Assembly (NCBI RefSeq): GCF_900142195.1
Contig: NZ_FRAB01000023.1
Location: 35,612 to 99,611 of the forward strand
Source of the DNA: Paraburkholderia terricola
GTDB lineage: Bacteria; Pseudomonadota; Gammaproteobacteria; Burkholderiales; Burkholderiaceae
Length of the DNA: 64,000 nucleotides
Reading direction: 5' to 3'
The notes below the pieces were generated by a model that was not told the DNA's origin, made no database searches, and saw nothing but the letters and a program-made list of their open reading frames with translations. The translations under genes were made by a program, and so were the position numbers. Positions 1-9,562 of this stretch are shown in pieces; the first letter of the stretch is position 1, and each line of letters starts with the position of its first letter.

Positions 1-284
1 CCATGATGAGCGAACGGAACTTCCTGCGGCGTTTCAAGAGCGAGATGGGGAGAACGCCGTCCGATCATCTGCTTCAGGCACGTCTCGACATGAGCCGGCG
101 ATTGCTGGTTGAGACGAGCCTGCCGGTCGAGAAGATTGCAAGGCACTGCGGGATCGGCGGTGGCGGCCGACTAGCGAAACTGTTTCGCAAGCATCTGTCG
201 ACAACACCGACGCAATACCGCGCGCTCATGGGACAGTGTGGAAGTGATCCGCATTGCTGGCCGGTGCAGAACATCGTCCCGTAA
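1..284 (+). CDS. AraC-family (GlxA-like) transcriptional regulator, C-terminal part
   Basis: Only the C-terminal DNA-binding part is present; the reading frame is open to the left edge, so the true start lies outside the window. The visible ~93 residues fit the double helix-turn-helix of AraC regulators: the first helix pair ends in RRFKSEMGRTP, the second runs through LPVEKIARHCGIGG to FRKHLSTTPTQYR. The latter pattern is typical of the GlxA subgroup (DJ-1/PfpI-like sensor plus AraC domain), but the sensor half cannot be seen. It converges on the MFS gene with only 6 bp between the stop codons. Target genes are unknown. Confidence 0.8.
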   Translation, partial: MMSERNFLRRFKSEMGRTPSDHLLQARLDMSRRLLVETSLPVEKIARHCGIGGGGRLAKLFRKHLSTTPTQYRALMGQCGSDPHCWPVQNIVP

Positions 285-290
285 CGCGGT

Positions 291-1691
291 CTATTTGGGT
301 TTCCGCACTCCGCCACTCGCACCCGTCTCCCCCGCCACCGGCTCCACGACGCTGAGCAGCAGCACCACACACAACAGCGCCGTCCCGACCATATACAGAA
401 ACACACTGGTCCAGCTATAGGCATCCAGCAGCATGCCGACGGCCAACGGTGCGCATGCGCCGCCGATTTGCCCGACGCAATTCACAATGCCGAATGCCGT
501 CGGGTACGTCGATTTAGTCGCAAGGCCCATCGGATAGGCGGAATATCCCGCGAAACCGATACCCAGCATGAGACCCGACATCACCAGCACCACGCCAAGA
601 AAGGCGACGCTGTCGGGTGCGTCGATGAGCAGCAACATCATGAGCAGTGTTCCCAGCGCGCCGAGAATCATCATCGGCTTGCGTCGTCCGCCAAGGATGC
701 GATCTGAAATGACGCCGCCGAGCATGTTCCCCGCCACTGCGCCAATGAAGGGCGCCGACGCAAGAAAGCCCATTTTCACGGAGGCAAAACCCTTGACCGT
801 GACAAGGTAGGTTGGCATCCACGACATGAAGATGTTGCTGATGCCGATCATGCAGCCATAGCCGATAGCCACGCCGAAGATATTCCATGAACCGAACACC
901 TGGCGAATCGTCTCGAGTTGCGGTACACGCCTGGTACGATTGAAGGCGTCCAGATACGGAATGGTTGCCCATTGATGACGGCGTAATGACTCTCTGCCGC
1001 TGCTTTCAGCGGGCGCGCCGTCCATGATATAGCGGCGTTCCGCCGGAGAACAAAACCTGTTCTCGCTGGGCGAGTTCGTGACCAGCAGCATCCAGACGAT
1101 CGCAAACAATATTCCCGGTACGGCGAAAACATAAAAGATCTCTCGCCATCCCCACAACTGGATCACGACGATGCACACCGAAGGCACGATCAATGGGCCC
1201 AATTTCGATGCGGCAATCCAAAGACCCGTGGCCGTGCCTTTTTCCCTGGCGGGAAACCAGCGATTGATCACATTCGTGCAGCCGATGCCAAGCGGACCTT
1301 CGGATAAGCCGAGGCCGACGCGGTACACCTGCATCAGAAAGACCGACGAAGTCGTTCCCATCAGGCCCGTGAAAATCGAAGTGAAGATCATGAAGACCGC
1401 GAACAGAAAGCCAGTCGTCTTTTCACTGAGCCGCTTATAAAGCAGGCCGACGGGAATTTGCACGAAGCCGTATGCGAACGAGAAAAGGCTGACGATCAAG
1501 CCGGCTTGCGTGTTGGATATGCCGTACTCCTTTTTCAAGTAGGGCAAGGCGATACCGAAGTTGGCCCGGTCGGCACAGGCGATCGCCCAGATGCAGAAGA
1601 TCAGGCCCATGACTATCCAACGGTGGCCTGTGCGTCTTTCGGCGACGGAGCCTGCTTCGGGATTGGCGACAACGCTGTCGGCATTGTTCAT
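291..1691 (-). CDS. MFS transporter, anion:cation symporter (ACS) type
   Basis: Predicted inner-membrane carrier of 466 residues with about 12 hydrophobic segments. The family pattern of organic-anion symporters is visible: the NRWFPAREKGTATGLW stretch between membrane segments and a long central loop that includes PAERRYI. These carriers usually import hexuronates, glucarate, tartrate, phthalate or similar acids. The start at 1691 is preferred because GGAGGG precedes it by seven bases; the frame stays open upstream to 1928 but without a comparable site. It is divergent from a 2-hydroxyacid dehydrogenase gene, which suggests that both serve a hydroxy- or sugar-acid substrate. The exact substrate is not readable. 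Confidence 0.88.
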   Translation of the reverse strand: MNNADSVVANPEAGSVAERRTGHRWIVMGLIFCIWAIACADRANFGIALPYLKKEYGISNTQAGLIVSLFSFAYGFVQIPVGLLYKRLSEKTTGFLFAVFMIFTSIFTGLMGTTSSVFLMQVYRVGLGLSEGPLGIGCTNVINRWFPAREKGTATGLWIAASKLGPLIVPSVCIVVIQLWGWREIFYVFAVPGILFAIVWMLLVTNSPSENRFCSPAERRYIMDGAPAESSGRESLRRHQWATIPYLDAFNRTRRVPQLETIRQVFGSWNIFGVAIGYGCMIGISNIFMSWMPTYLVTVKGFASVKMGFLASAPFIGAVAGNMLGGVISDRILGGRRKPMMILGALGTLLMMLLLIDAPDSVAFLGVVLVMSGLMLGIGFAGYSAYPMGLATKSTYPTAFGIVNCVGQIGGACAPLAVGMLLDAYSWTSVFLYMVGTALLCVVLLLSVVEPVAGETGASGGVRKPK

Positions 1692-2049
1692 TCTGCTTCC
1701 CTCCGATTCTCCGGCCGGAATCCGGCACTGTGTTCGAGAACGGCGACCGATAGGGATAGGGATGTACCGAGAGGCATTGTCACGACGTTGTCTCCGATCT
1801 AATTGAAAAGGCTTTTTTAATGATCTTCTCTGATGACAAGAGCAATTCTGTTGATCGGCGAGCCCACCGTCCAATCTTTTCTCGCTATTACTTGATGCCC
1901 GGATTGAATCGATCGCGAACCACGGCACGGTCCCATCGATTCGTGGATCAATTGATAGACTTTTCGGATTGGACGCGATTCCGCAAATGGCACATCATCC
2001 GCGGCGACACTGACTCAAACACGTTGTCCGTCAACAAGGAGCGTCTGAA
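1692..2049. other. Divergent intergenic region between MFS and 2-hydroxyacid dehydrogenase genes
   Basis: A 358-bp stretch without a credible gene. It must carry promoters for both flanking genes and is richer in A+T than its neighbours. An exact 10-bp palindrome, ATCAATTGAT, lies at 1947-1956, about 95 bp before the dehydrogenase start, and could be a regulator site. I could not assign -35/-10 boxes with confidence. Confidence 0.5.
2036..2041 (+). promoter_or_regulatory. Shine-Dalgarno AAGGAG deciding a TTG start
   Basis: AAGGAG lies eight bases before TTG at 2050. No ATG in frame gives the expected N-terminus, so this site supports TTG initiation of the dehydrogenase gene. Confidence 0.7.
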
Positions 2050-3003
2050 TTGAAGCCGAACATCCTGCAACTGAATCCCATCCTGGTTCCGGCAATCAAC
2101 GACACATTGGGCGAACGCTACACCGTGCATCGCCTGTTCGAACAGCACGACAAGGATGCGTTCATTCGTGAACACGGCGCCTCGATCAGGGGCGTGATTA
2201 CCGGCGGACATACCGGCATTTCCAACGATCTGATCGCAAGACTTCCCGCACTGGAAGTGATTGCCGTCAACGGCGTCGGCACGGATGCAGTCGATCTGGC
2301 GTTTGCGCGTGCCCGCGGCATTCCGGTCACCGCGACCTTCGGTGCATTGACCGAGGATGTAGCGGATCTCGCCATCGGATTGATGCTGGCGGTTTGCCGC
2401 GAAATCTGCACGGGCAATGATTTCGTGAAAACGGGTAACTGGAAGAAAAATCCGCATCCGGGCGCATTGCCGCTGTCCCATCGTTTCAGCGGAAAACGCG
2501 TCGGCATTGTCGGCATGGGAAAAGTCGGCCGCGCTATCGCGCAACGCGCTTGCGCTTTCGGCTGCCCGATCGCATATACGGATTTGCGCCGCATGGAGGA
2601 CGTCCCCCATCAATTTGTTCCTGATCTTCTGACGCTCGCGCGCGGTTGCGACATCCTCGTATTGGCCGCGGCCGCCGACAAGGCGCAAGGCATCGTCGAT
2701 GCGGCAGTGCTCGACGCGCTCGGGAAAGACGGCTACCTGGTGAATGTAGCGCGCGGAAAACTGGTGGTGGAAAGCGATCTGGTGGAAGCCTTGTCCAAAG
2801 GCGCCATTGCCGGCGCGGGCCTGGACGTGTTCGTCGACGAACCGAATGTGCCTGCCGCGCTCTTCGGCATGGATCGCGTGGTGCTTCAGGCGCACCGCGC
2901 GAGCGCAACCGTCGAATCGCGCACGGCGATGGGCGAAATGGTGCTGGCGAGTTTATCGCAAGCGCTCGCCGGGCAACGACCCGAAGGCAGCCTGACCACG
3001 TAA
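2050..3003 (+). CDS. D-2-hydroxyacid dehydrogenase (glyoxylate/hydroxypyruvate reductase type)
   Basis: Predicted cytosolic NAD(P)H-dependent oxidoreductase of 317 residues, the usual family size, converting 2-oxoacids and D-2-hydroxyacids. The nucleotide-binding loop GMGKVG is at residues 155-160. The catalytic set is complete: Arg235 in NVARGK, Glu264 in VDEPNVP, and His282 in LQAHRA. Initiation is at TTG with a good ribosome-binding site. The divergent ACS-type carrier and the following LysR gene suggest catabolism of a hydroxy acid or sugar acid. Glyoxylate/hydroxypyruvate reduction is the commonest activity of close relatives, but the substrate cannot be fixed here. Confidence 0.88.
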   Translation: MKPNILQLNPILVPAINDTLGERYTVHRLFEQHDKDAFIREHGASIRGVITGGHTGISNDLIARLPALEVIAVNGVGTDAVDLAFARARGIPVTATFGALTEDVADLAIGLMLAVCREICTGNDFVKTGNWKKNPHPGALPLSHRFSGKRVGIVGMGKVGRAIAQRACAFGCPIAYTDLRRMEDVPHQFVPDLLTLARGCDILVLAAAADKAQGIVDAAVLDALGKDGYLVNVARGKLVVESDLVEALSKGAIAGAGLDVFVDEPNVPAALFGMDRVVLQAHRASATVESRTAMGEMVLASLSQALAGQRPEGSLTT

Positions 3004-3105
3004 CCGCCGATCAGGCTAGCGCGTCGCGCCGGTGAAGGCCACGTCACGTATTCCAACGTCCGCACCTATAATGACCGTCGACTTATCCCTTCACGTCGAC
3101 ACAGA

Positions 3106-4035
3106 ATGCTCGATCTCGCACAGGTACGTTGCTTCGTCACCGCGGCGACTGAATTGAATTTCAGACGCGCCGCGGCACTGCTGAACATGACACAGCCGCC
3201 GTTAAGCAGGCAGATTCACTTGCTGGAAGACAATCTGGGCGTCAAGCTGTTTGAGCGGGTTGGCCGCACGGTCAAGCTGACCACGGAAGGGCGCGTGTTC
3301 CTCGCGGATGCGACACGGCTGCTGAACCTCTCCGAGCAAGCTGAGAGCACGGTCCGGCGCGCGAGCAAGGGAAAAACGGGCCGCGTGCGGATCGGCTTCA
3401 CCGGCGCGGCCGGCTACGAATTGATACCGGGGTTATTGGTCGCCGCAAAGAATGTCTTGCCCGACATCGACGTGGTGCTGCTCGAACTGATCTCCGTCGC
3501 GCAGATCGAAGCCTTCTCCGCGAATACCATCGATCTGGGATTTCTCCGGCCCATCACTTCGCGGCAGAAACTGGAGTATCTGCTGGTGGAGGAAGAACCG
3601 CTGATTGTCGCTTTACCGAAAGGGCACGCACTCTGCCGGCATAAGCGGATTGAACTCAAACAATTGCACAATCAGCCATTCATCATGCACTCACCCCTCC
3701 ACGGCAAGTACTTTCATGACCGGATCATGAGCATGCTCGCCACCGAGGACGTGCAACTCAACATTACCCAGTACATTGATCAGACGCCGACGATCTTGTC
3801 GCTGGTTCGCGCGGGGCTGGGGGTGGGAATTCTTCCAGCCTCCGCGCAACGATTCCACTACGACAACGTCGAATTCAGGTCCATTGCCAACAACTCCACT
3901 CAGGCCGAAATGAGCATGGCCTGGCGCTCCGATCAGGACAACCCCGCCGTCACCGCCTTCAAACTGATGGCGACGGAGTACTTCGCCGAGAAACGCGCCT
4001 TTCACCCGCTCACTCCAGAACGATCTGCACCTTGA
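3106..4035 (+). CDS. LysR-family transcriptional regulator
   Basis: A 309-residue LysR-type regulator. The N-terminal winged helix-turn-helix covers about residues 4-62 (LDLAQVRCFVTAATELNFRR, then MTQPPLSRQIHLLE). It is followed by the effector-binding periplasmic-binding-protein-like fold (for example RIGFTGAAGYELIPGLL). It sits 102 bp after the dehydrogenase gene in the same orientation and probably regulates that gene and the divergent carrier. Its 3' end overlaps the convergent polyol dehydrogenase gene by 26 bp. Confidence 0.9.
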   Translation: MLDLAQVRCFVTAATELNFRRAAALLNMTQPPLSRQIHLLEDNLGVKLFERVGRTVKLTTEGRVFLADATRLLNLSEQAESTVRRASKGKTGRVRIGFTGAAGYELIPGLLVAAKNVLPDIDVVLLELISVAQIEAFSANTIDLGFLRPITSRQKLEYLLVEEEPLIVALPKGHALCRHKRIELKQLHNQPFIMHSPLHGKYFHDRIMSMLATEDVQLNITQYIDQTPTILSLVRAGLGVGILPASAQRFHYDNVEFRSIANNSTQAEMSMAWRSDQDNPAVTAFKLMATEYFAEKRAFHPLTPERSAP

Positions 4036-5044
4036 CGTCGCTGGGGTTGCCGCTTGCCGCTTCCTCGAATGCCTTCACGCCATCCGCAAAAGCGAACGAA
4101 CGCGAAACGAACGGTTTGACGTCGAGCCGGCCAGAAGCGATCAACTGGATCGCGCGCGGGAACATATTGGCGTAGCGGAACACCGATTCGATGCGCAATT
4201 CCTTGACCTGCACCGCCACGATGTCCACGGCCACCGCGCGCTGAGGCATTCCGACGAGCACGAGGCAACCGCCGGGACACAGCAAATCGGCAATGCCATC
4301 AAATGCTCTTTCGTTGCCGCTGGCTTCAAAAACGACGTTCGCGCCCCACCCATCGGTGAGTTCCGCGACGACATCCTTCGGCTTCCGGTCGCGGATGTCG
4401 ACCGCCGTCACGCCCTGGACCTTGCCGATCAGTTCGAGTTTCTCGGGCACCAGATCGCACACGATCGCGCGGCTGCAACCCCCGGCGAGCGCGGCCAGCG
4501 CGCACATGATGCCGATGGTGCCCGCGCCCAGAATAACGGCCACGTCCCCCGGTTTTATCTTCGCCTTCGTCGCCGCCTGCATGCCGATCGCCAACGGTTC
4601 GACAATCGCGCCTTCGGCAAAGCTGACGTTGTCCGGCAGCTTGAACGTGAATGCGGCGGGATGCACGACGAAGGGCGTGAGGCAGCCATGCACCGGCGGT
4701 GTCGCCCAGAAGCGCACGCTCGGATCGAGGTTATACATGCCTTCGCGCGCCGCGCGCGATTCCATGTCAGGCACGCCGGGCTCCATGCAGACGCGGTCGC
4801 CCACCTTTAGATGCGTGACCTCGTCGCCGATCTGCACCACGGTGCCGGCCGCTTCGTGGCCGAGCACCATGGGTTCGTTGACGACAAACGGTCCGATGCG
4901 CCCGTGCTGATAGTAATGAATGTCGCTGCCGCAAATACCCACCGTATTGATACGGATGCGCACGTCGCGCGGACCCACGACTTGCGGCAGCGTGAACGGG
5001 CGCAGGCTGATGCGATGCGCTTCTTCGAGAACCAGTGCTTCCAT
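4010..5044 (-). CDS. Zinc-dependent polyol dehydrogenase (sorbitol/xylitol dehydrogenase-like)
   Basis: Medium-chain dehydrogenase of 344 residues, cytosolic, predicted to oxidise a sugar alcohol to a ketose with NAD+. Catalytic-zinc ligands are visible at Cys38 (GICGSDIHY), His63-Glu64 (LGHEAAG) and Glu149 (VEPLA), and the Rossmann motif GAGTIG at residues 173-178. The four-cysteine structural-zinc loop of classical alcohol dehydrogenases is absent: residues 90-105 contain no cysteine, as in sorbitol dehydrogenases. It is the last gene of the polyol unit, after the SorC regulator and a sugar ABC importer, which supports a polyol substrate such as sorbitol, xylitol or mannitol. Confidence 0.88.
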   Translation of the reverse strand: MEALVLEEAHRISLRPFTLPQVVGPRDVRIRINTVGICGSDIHYYQHGRIGPFVVNEPMVLGHEAAGTVVQIGDEVTHLKVGDRVCMEPGVPDMESRAAREGMYNLDPSVRFWATPPVHGCLTPFVVHPAAFTFKLPDNVSFAEGAIVEPLAIGMQAATKAKIKPGDVAVILGAGTIGIMCALAALAGGCSRAIVCDLVPEKLELIGKVQGVTAVDIRDRKPKDVVAELTDGWGANVVFEASGNERAFDGIADLLCPGGCLVLVGMPQRAVAVDIVAVQVKELRIESVFRYANMFPRAIQLIASGRLDVKPFVSRSFAFADGVKAFEEAASGNPSDVKVQIVLE

Positions 5045-5152
5045 GGCTAAAGCCCTCTACTAAGGGATAAAGGAAATAGAACCGCGTCGAAGGCCGTGCT
5101 CTCTTGCATTCGATCCATGCGCTGAATGCATCAAGACCGGTTCATCATTGCT

Positions 5153-6133
5153 TCAAGGTTCATCGCAGAGACGGCGAGCCGTGTCTTCATCGGTCACCAG
5201 CACCGACGGATATCGTCCGCGCAACGCGGCCCGCGTCACGGCAAACTTTTTCGCGCCGCCGCTCACCAGAATCACGCGGCGAATCTTGCGCAGATCGTCG
5301 AGCGTGACGGCAACCGTGCGACGATTCAGCGGATGGTCGATGGCCTCGCCGTCGGCGTCCATGAAGTGGCCGAGCATGTCGCCCACCGCACCCGCTTTCT
5401 TCAGTGCCCGAACCTGCTCGGGATCGGTGATGCCATATGTCACCACCAGCGACTCCGCCAGGTCGCCGCATGTCAGCAGCGCGAGATCCGATTTCCGGGC
5501 ACGTTCATAGGTCTCGCGAACCGCATCTTCCCGCAGCAGCATGTCACGCACCGCCTGGCTGCTCACGTAGATCGGCGCCGGGAACAGGAAACCATCGGCC
5601 TGACATAAGTCGGCGAAGTCGGACACGATGTCGAACGTATTGATGCTCGGACAATGCGACAACCCACCCTGCAACGACACGGCGGATAACGGTCCATAAG
5701 CCCGATGCGGCAGCGCCCGCAATACGGCGCGGATCGTGCGGCCCCAACCGAGCCCGATGGTCTGCCCCGCCTCGATCTGCCGCGCGAGGTAGTTGGCCGC
5801 GCCAATGCCGATCGCGGCCATGTTGCCTTCCGAATCGCCGCCGCTGGGCACCACCACCGCGGCCTCCAGGCCGAAGCGTTTGGCAAGCGACTCTTCCAGC
5901 GCCACGCACGGAGCGAGCCGGCTGTTGATGGTGATCTGCACCATTCCCGATTCGCGGCTCGCGGCGAGCAACCGGTTCACGCGCACGCGATTGCTGCCGA
6001 TCAGGTGTGCAATCTCCTGTTGCGTGAGGTTGCCCACGTAGTAATGCCATGCGACGCGCGCCTGCAATTCCTCCTCGGTGTCGACAGGGAATTCGGGCAG
6101 CGACGCAACAGCGGATGGCGCGGATCTGGTCAT
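5153..6133 (-). CDS. SorC/DeoR-type sugar-binding transcriptional regulator
   Basis: A 326-residue regulator. The helix-turn-helix lies near residues 36-60 (LTQQEIAHLIGSNRVRVNRL), followed by the sugar-phosphate-isomerase-like effector domain (GLGWGRTIRAVLRAL, and further on ALLTCGDLAES). SorC-type proteins sense polyols or sugar phosphates. It lies inside the operon between the second permease and the polyol dehydrogenase, so it probably controls its own operon through the site near 9563-9597. Confidence 0.9.
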   Translation of the reverse strand: MTRSAPSAVASLPEFPVDTEEELQARVAWHYYVGNLTQQEIAHLIGSNRVRVNRLLAASRESGMVQITINSRLAPCVALEESLAKRFGLEAAVVVPSGGDSEGNMAAIGIGAANYLARQIEAGQTIGLGWGRTIRAVLRALPHRAYGPLSAVSLQGGLSHCPSINTFDIVSDFADLCQADGFLFPAPIYVSSQAVRDMLLREDAVRETYERARKSDLALLTCGDLAESLVVTYGITDPEQVRALKKAGAVGDMLGHFMDADGEAIDHPLNRRTVAVTLDDLRKIRRVILVSGGAKKFAVTRAALRGRYPSVLVTDEDTARRLCDEP

Positions 6134-6203
6134 GGATAGGTTCGCTTTCGATGCTTTCGATGTAAATAGCGCGATGGTAATTCACCGTCGACCGCGTCAG
6201 CGT

Positions 6204-7088
6204 TCATTTCACCGCGCCCATCGTGAGCCCCTGCACCAGCCGGCCCGATACCGCCAGCGCAAAGACGACCATCGGCAACACAATCAGCGTACCTGTCGCC
6301 ATGATTTCGCCCCACGGCAACTCGTAGCCGCTCATGTAACTGGTGGCGGCAACCGGTGACGTGATCGCGTCGGTGCGTGTCAGCACCAGTGCATAGAGCA
6401 GGTCGTTCCACGAAAAGATGAACGCGAAAATCGCGGACACGACGATGCCCGGCATCGCGAGAGGCAGGTTGATGCGCCAGAACACACGCCACGGCGACGC
6501 ACCGTCCAGCCGCGCGGCTTCATCGAGTTCGACCGGTATGTTGCGGAACTGGTCGGTGCAGATCCATACGACGATAGGCAGCGAGAACGTCAGGTACAGC
6601 AGGATCAGAACGATGTGCGTATCGACGAGGTCGAGCTTGGTCGCGATCAGGAAAAACGGCACCGCGAGCACCACGGGGCTCACCATCCGGTTCGAGATAA
6701 ACCAGAACCACAGATCTTCCTTGCCGCGAAACTCGAAGCGGGCGAGCGCGTAGGCTGCCGGCGTGCCGAGCAGGATGGAGAGAAACGTCGCGCTGCTCGC
6801 CACGATCAGCGAGTTCAACAGGCTCTGGGCCACGTCGTGTTCAAAGAGCGCGTCGGTGTAGTGCGCGATTGTCGGCGTGAAGAACCAGACGGGCGGCACC
6901 GCGAGCGCATCGGCCTGGCTCTTCAAGCTGGTCGTGACCATCCAGTAGAACGGGAATACCGACGAGAGGAATACGATCAGCAAGCCGATCGCATGCCAGA
7001 GCGTCGCACGGCGACGCGCATTTCTCGCGCGGCGGGCGCGCAGCGACAACGGCAACGCACTGGTGCTGGTATCCGTCGATGTGCTCAC
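6204..7088 (-). CDS. Sugar ABC transporter permease (MalG type)
   Basis: Inner-membrane permease of 294 residues with about six membrane segments. The ATPase-docking EAA loop reads EAARLDGASPWRVFWRI. The likely start is GTG at 7088, which overlaps the TGA of the upstream permease in a GTGA arrangement, so translation is probably coupled. An open frame continues upstream to 8072 but is a shadow of the other permease gene. Together with the preceding permease and binding protein it forms a CUT1-type carbohydrate importer. Confidence 0.9.
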   Translation of the reverse strand: MSTSTDTSTSALPLSLRARRARNARRRATLWHAIGLLIVFLSSVFPFYWMVTTSLKSQADALAVPPVWFFTPTIAHYTDALFEHDVAQSLLNSLIVASSATFLSILLGTPAAYALARFEFRGKEDLWFWFISNRMVSPVVLAVPFFLIATKLDLVDTHIVLILLYLTFSLPIVVWICTDQFRNIPVELDEAARLDGASPWRVFWRINLPLAMPGIVVSAIFAFIFSWNDLLYALVLTRTDAITSPVAATSYMSGYELPWGEIMATGTLIVLPMVVFALAVSGRLVQGLTMGAVK

Positions 7089-8023
7089 ACAGCCTCCCGA
7101 TAAACAAAGCGAATATAAAGCCGCGATAGCATGATCGTGAGGATCAACAGCAAGATTGCCTGGGCCGACGCCATGCCCTGATCGAACAGCCGGAACGCAA
7201 CGCGCTGAATGTAGATGCTGATGAATTCGGTGGCCGTGCCCGGCCCGCCGCGCGTCATGGTGAACACGGCGTCGAACATCTTGAGCATGTCGGCGGAGCG
7301 CAGAATCAGGATCGCGGTGAGCCCCGGCAACAGATAGGGACGCTGCAGGTGCCACAAAATCTTGCTCCACTTCGGGGTTTCGAGCCGCGCCGCTTCTTCC
7401 GCTTCCTTCGGGACCATTGCAAGGCCCGCTAGCAGGATCAGTGCGCAAAACGGCGTCCATTGCCAGATGTCCATGATCATCACGGAGATCACCGCGAGCG
7501 TGGGATCGGCGAGCCAGTCGAGCGGCGGAATACCGAAGAAGCTCAGCAAATAATTGACCACGCCGAACTGGCGATTGAAGATCAGCCGGCCGATCAGTCC
7601 GACTACCGCATACGTGGTTGCCATCGGAATCACGAGGCCCACGCGGGCCGCCACGCGCAACCACGGCAACGCCGTGCGGTGCAGCATCAACGCCGCGAAC
7701 AGACCGAGCGCGATCTCGATCGGCAAGGTCATGCAGAGAAACAGCACGGTACGGCCGAGCGCGCCCCAGAACGATGGATCGGCCAACGTGGCCGTGTAGT
7801 TGTCGAGTCCGACGAAGGGCGTGCCCCCGGCGAGATCCGCGAGCTTGTACCGATGAAACGAGTTGTAAAGCGCGAGCAGTAGCGGATAGATGCCGATGAT
7901 CGCCAGCGCCGCCACCGCGGGGAACAGAAACCAGAACGCAGGCGAGCGCGGCATGAAGCGAAAGCGCGCACGCCGCGGCGCTCGCGCTGCGCCGCTCGCT
8001 GGTGGAACCGTGGACTTCAGCAT
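7085..8023 (-). CDS. Sugar ABC transporter permease (MalF type)
   Basis: Inner-membrane permease of 312 residues with six predicted membrane segments. The first follows a basic cytoplasmic tail (PRSPAFWFLFPAVAALAII). A degenerate EAA loop is visible (EAARLETPKWSKILWHL). The start at 8023 is chosen for the GGAGACG ribosome site nine bases upstream; an in-frame ATG at 8065 lacks one. It is the partner of the MalG-type permease, and with the adjacent binding protein it belongs to the polyol/sugar importer. Confidence 0.9.
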   Translation of the reverse strand: MLKSTVPPASGAARAPRRARFRFMPRSPAFWFLFPAVAALAIIGIYPLLLALYNSFHRYKLADLAGGTPFVGLDNYTATLADPSFWGALGRTVLFLCMTLPIEIALGLFAALMLHRTALPWLRVAARVGLVIPMATTYAVVGLIGRLIFNRQFGVVNYLLSFFGIPPLDWLADPTLAVISVMIMDIWQWTPFCALILLAGLAMVPKEAEEAARLETPKWSKILWHLQRPYLLPGLTAILILRSADMLKMFDAVFTMTRGGPGTATEFISIYIQRVAFRLFDQGMASAQAILLLILTIMLSRLYIRFVYREAV

Positions 8024-8093
8024 GAATCGTCTCCGCAAGTTGGCTTGCGTCAGCGAGCGAGGCATTGCACACGCGGCCTCGCTCGCCGCGGTG

Positions 8094-9446
8094 TTACTTC
8101 AACAAGGCCTTCTTGCCGTCGTAATAACCCGCTTTCTTCAGGATTTCTTCCGTCTTGGCGCCGATGGTCTGCGCACCGTCCTTGACCGAAACCTGCCCGA
8201 GCATGATCTTGCTGCCCCACTCGCCGATCACCTCGGACACCGCCGGCCATTCCGGGAAGCGCGGCCGATAGTCGGGCACGCCGCCCTGCCACGACTCCAC
8301 CATCGGTTTGACGAACGGATACTTGCTTTGCACCGCCGGGTCTTTATAGACCGCCGTGCGGCCGCTGACGCCGCCCGCATCGAGATACGGTTTCGCCATT
8401 TCCTCGGAGGTGATCCACTGAATGAAGAGCCACGACGCCGCCTGTTTCTTTGCATTCGACTTGGCATTCACCGCGAGCGAGAAACCGCCGAGCGCGGGTT
8501 TGAGTCCGGCGGCTCCCTTCGGCTCAGCCGTGATCGCGAGACAGTTGCCGATCTTCGACTTGCTCGGATCCGTTAGCGTCGGATAAAACGCGGACCACTC
8601 GGTGATCATGGCGACCTGCCCTTGCGCGAGCGCGTTCACCGCTTCCGCATGGTCGAAATCGACAATGCCCGGCGGCATGTATTTCATCAGCTTCTGCCGA
8701 TAATCGAGTCCCGCCTGCGATTGCGGCGACATGAGATTCGATTTGAACTTCGCATCGAGCAATGAGCCGCCGTTCGGCCACAGCACGCGCATGAAGCTAT
8801 CGGCCGATTGTGTTTCGCCACGGCGCGATTGCAGTGCGAACGCAAACTGGTTTTTCTCGGGCTTCGTGAGCTTGGGCGCATAGACGTTGAGTAGCTCGTC
8901 CCAGGTTTTCGGCGGCTCGTTGAAACCCGCGTCCTTCAACATGCATTTGTTGTAGAACATCAGGCCCGAGTAATTATCGAACGGCAGACCGTAGGTGGTC
9001 TTGTCCCATGTGCCGAACGAGTCGAGCAGGATCGGAAAGAAGCCCGGCAGATTGAGTTTGGGGTCGGCCAGTTTGGGATTGTCGGTGAACGTCTTGATGG
9101 GAACCAGCCACTTGTTGCTCGCGAACTCGCCGATCCACACCACGTCCACCAGCACCACGTCCTGATCGCCGCCGCCCACGAAGTTGAGCACCTCTTTTTC
9201 GCGGGTGCTCTCATAAGGGACCACTTCGGTACGAACCTTGATGCCGGTTTCCTTCTCAAACTGCGGAATCAGTTTCGACGCGGCCTTGTAACCCGGCCGG
9301 TCGAGAAATATGGCTTTGATGGTGGTGCCCGAATAGGGCTCGGCTGCCTCCTTCAGCGTCCAGGCGGACGCGTTGGATACCGACAGCAAGGATGCGGTAA
9401 CGCCCGCGAGCGCGAACGCCGCGGCCTGCGTGCTGTGCTTTTTCAT
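8094..9446 (-). CDS. Extracellular solute-binding protein of sugar/polyol ABC importer
   Basis: Periplasmic binding protein of 450 residues. It begins with a Sec signal peptide (MKKHSTQAAAFALAGVTASL), probably cleaved after NASA near residue 28. The mature part is a family-1 solute-binding fold (YESTREKEVLNFVGGGDQDV, and GGFSLAVNAKSNAKKQAASW). AGGAGAC precedes the ATG. It is the first gene of the minus-strand polyol operon, expressed from the sigma70-like promoter at 9563-9597. Relatives bind sorbitol, mannitol or other polyols; the dehydrogenase downstream agrees with that. Confidence 0.9.
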   Translation of the reverse strand: MKKHSTQAAAFALAGVTASLLSVSNASAWTLKEAAEPYSGTTIKAIFLDRPGYKAASKLIPQFEKETGIKVRTEVVPYESTREKEVLNFVGGGDQDVVLVDVVWIGEFASNKWLVPIKTFTDNPKLADPKLNLPGFFPILLDSFGTWDKTTYGLPFDNYSGLMFYNKCMLKDAGFNEPPKTWDELLNVYAPKLTKPEKNQFAFALQSRRGETQSADSFMRVLWPNGGSLLDAKFKSNLMSPQSQAGLDYRQKLMKYMPPGIVDFDHAEAVNALAQGQVAMITEWSAFYPTLTDPSKSKIGNCLAITAEPKGAAGLKPALGGFSLAVNAKSNAKKQAASWLFIQWITSEEMAKPYLDAGGVSGRTAVYKDPAVQSKYPFVKPMVESWQGGVPDYRPRFPEWPAVSEVIGEWGSKIMLGQVSVKDGAQTIGAKTEEILKKAGYYDGKKALLK

Positions 9447-9562
9447 GCCTGTCTCCTGGGTAGTTCTTTTTAAAAGGGCCCAAAGCGGTCAAGGCCGGCT
9501 GAGCCGTTCGAAGCATGTCTCACAGGTTCCCACCGACTTCGTTTCACTTGTAATTTCAGTTT

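Noticed and set aside
6204..8072. A 622-codon frame suggesting a fused sugar permease
   Set aside because: The first half is an out-of-frame reading of the MalF-type permease; the MalG-type permease starts with GTG at 7088 overlapping the preceding stop.
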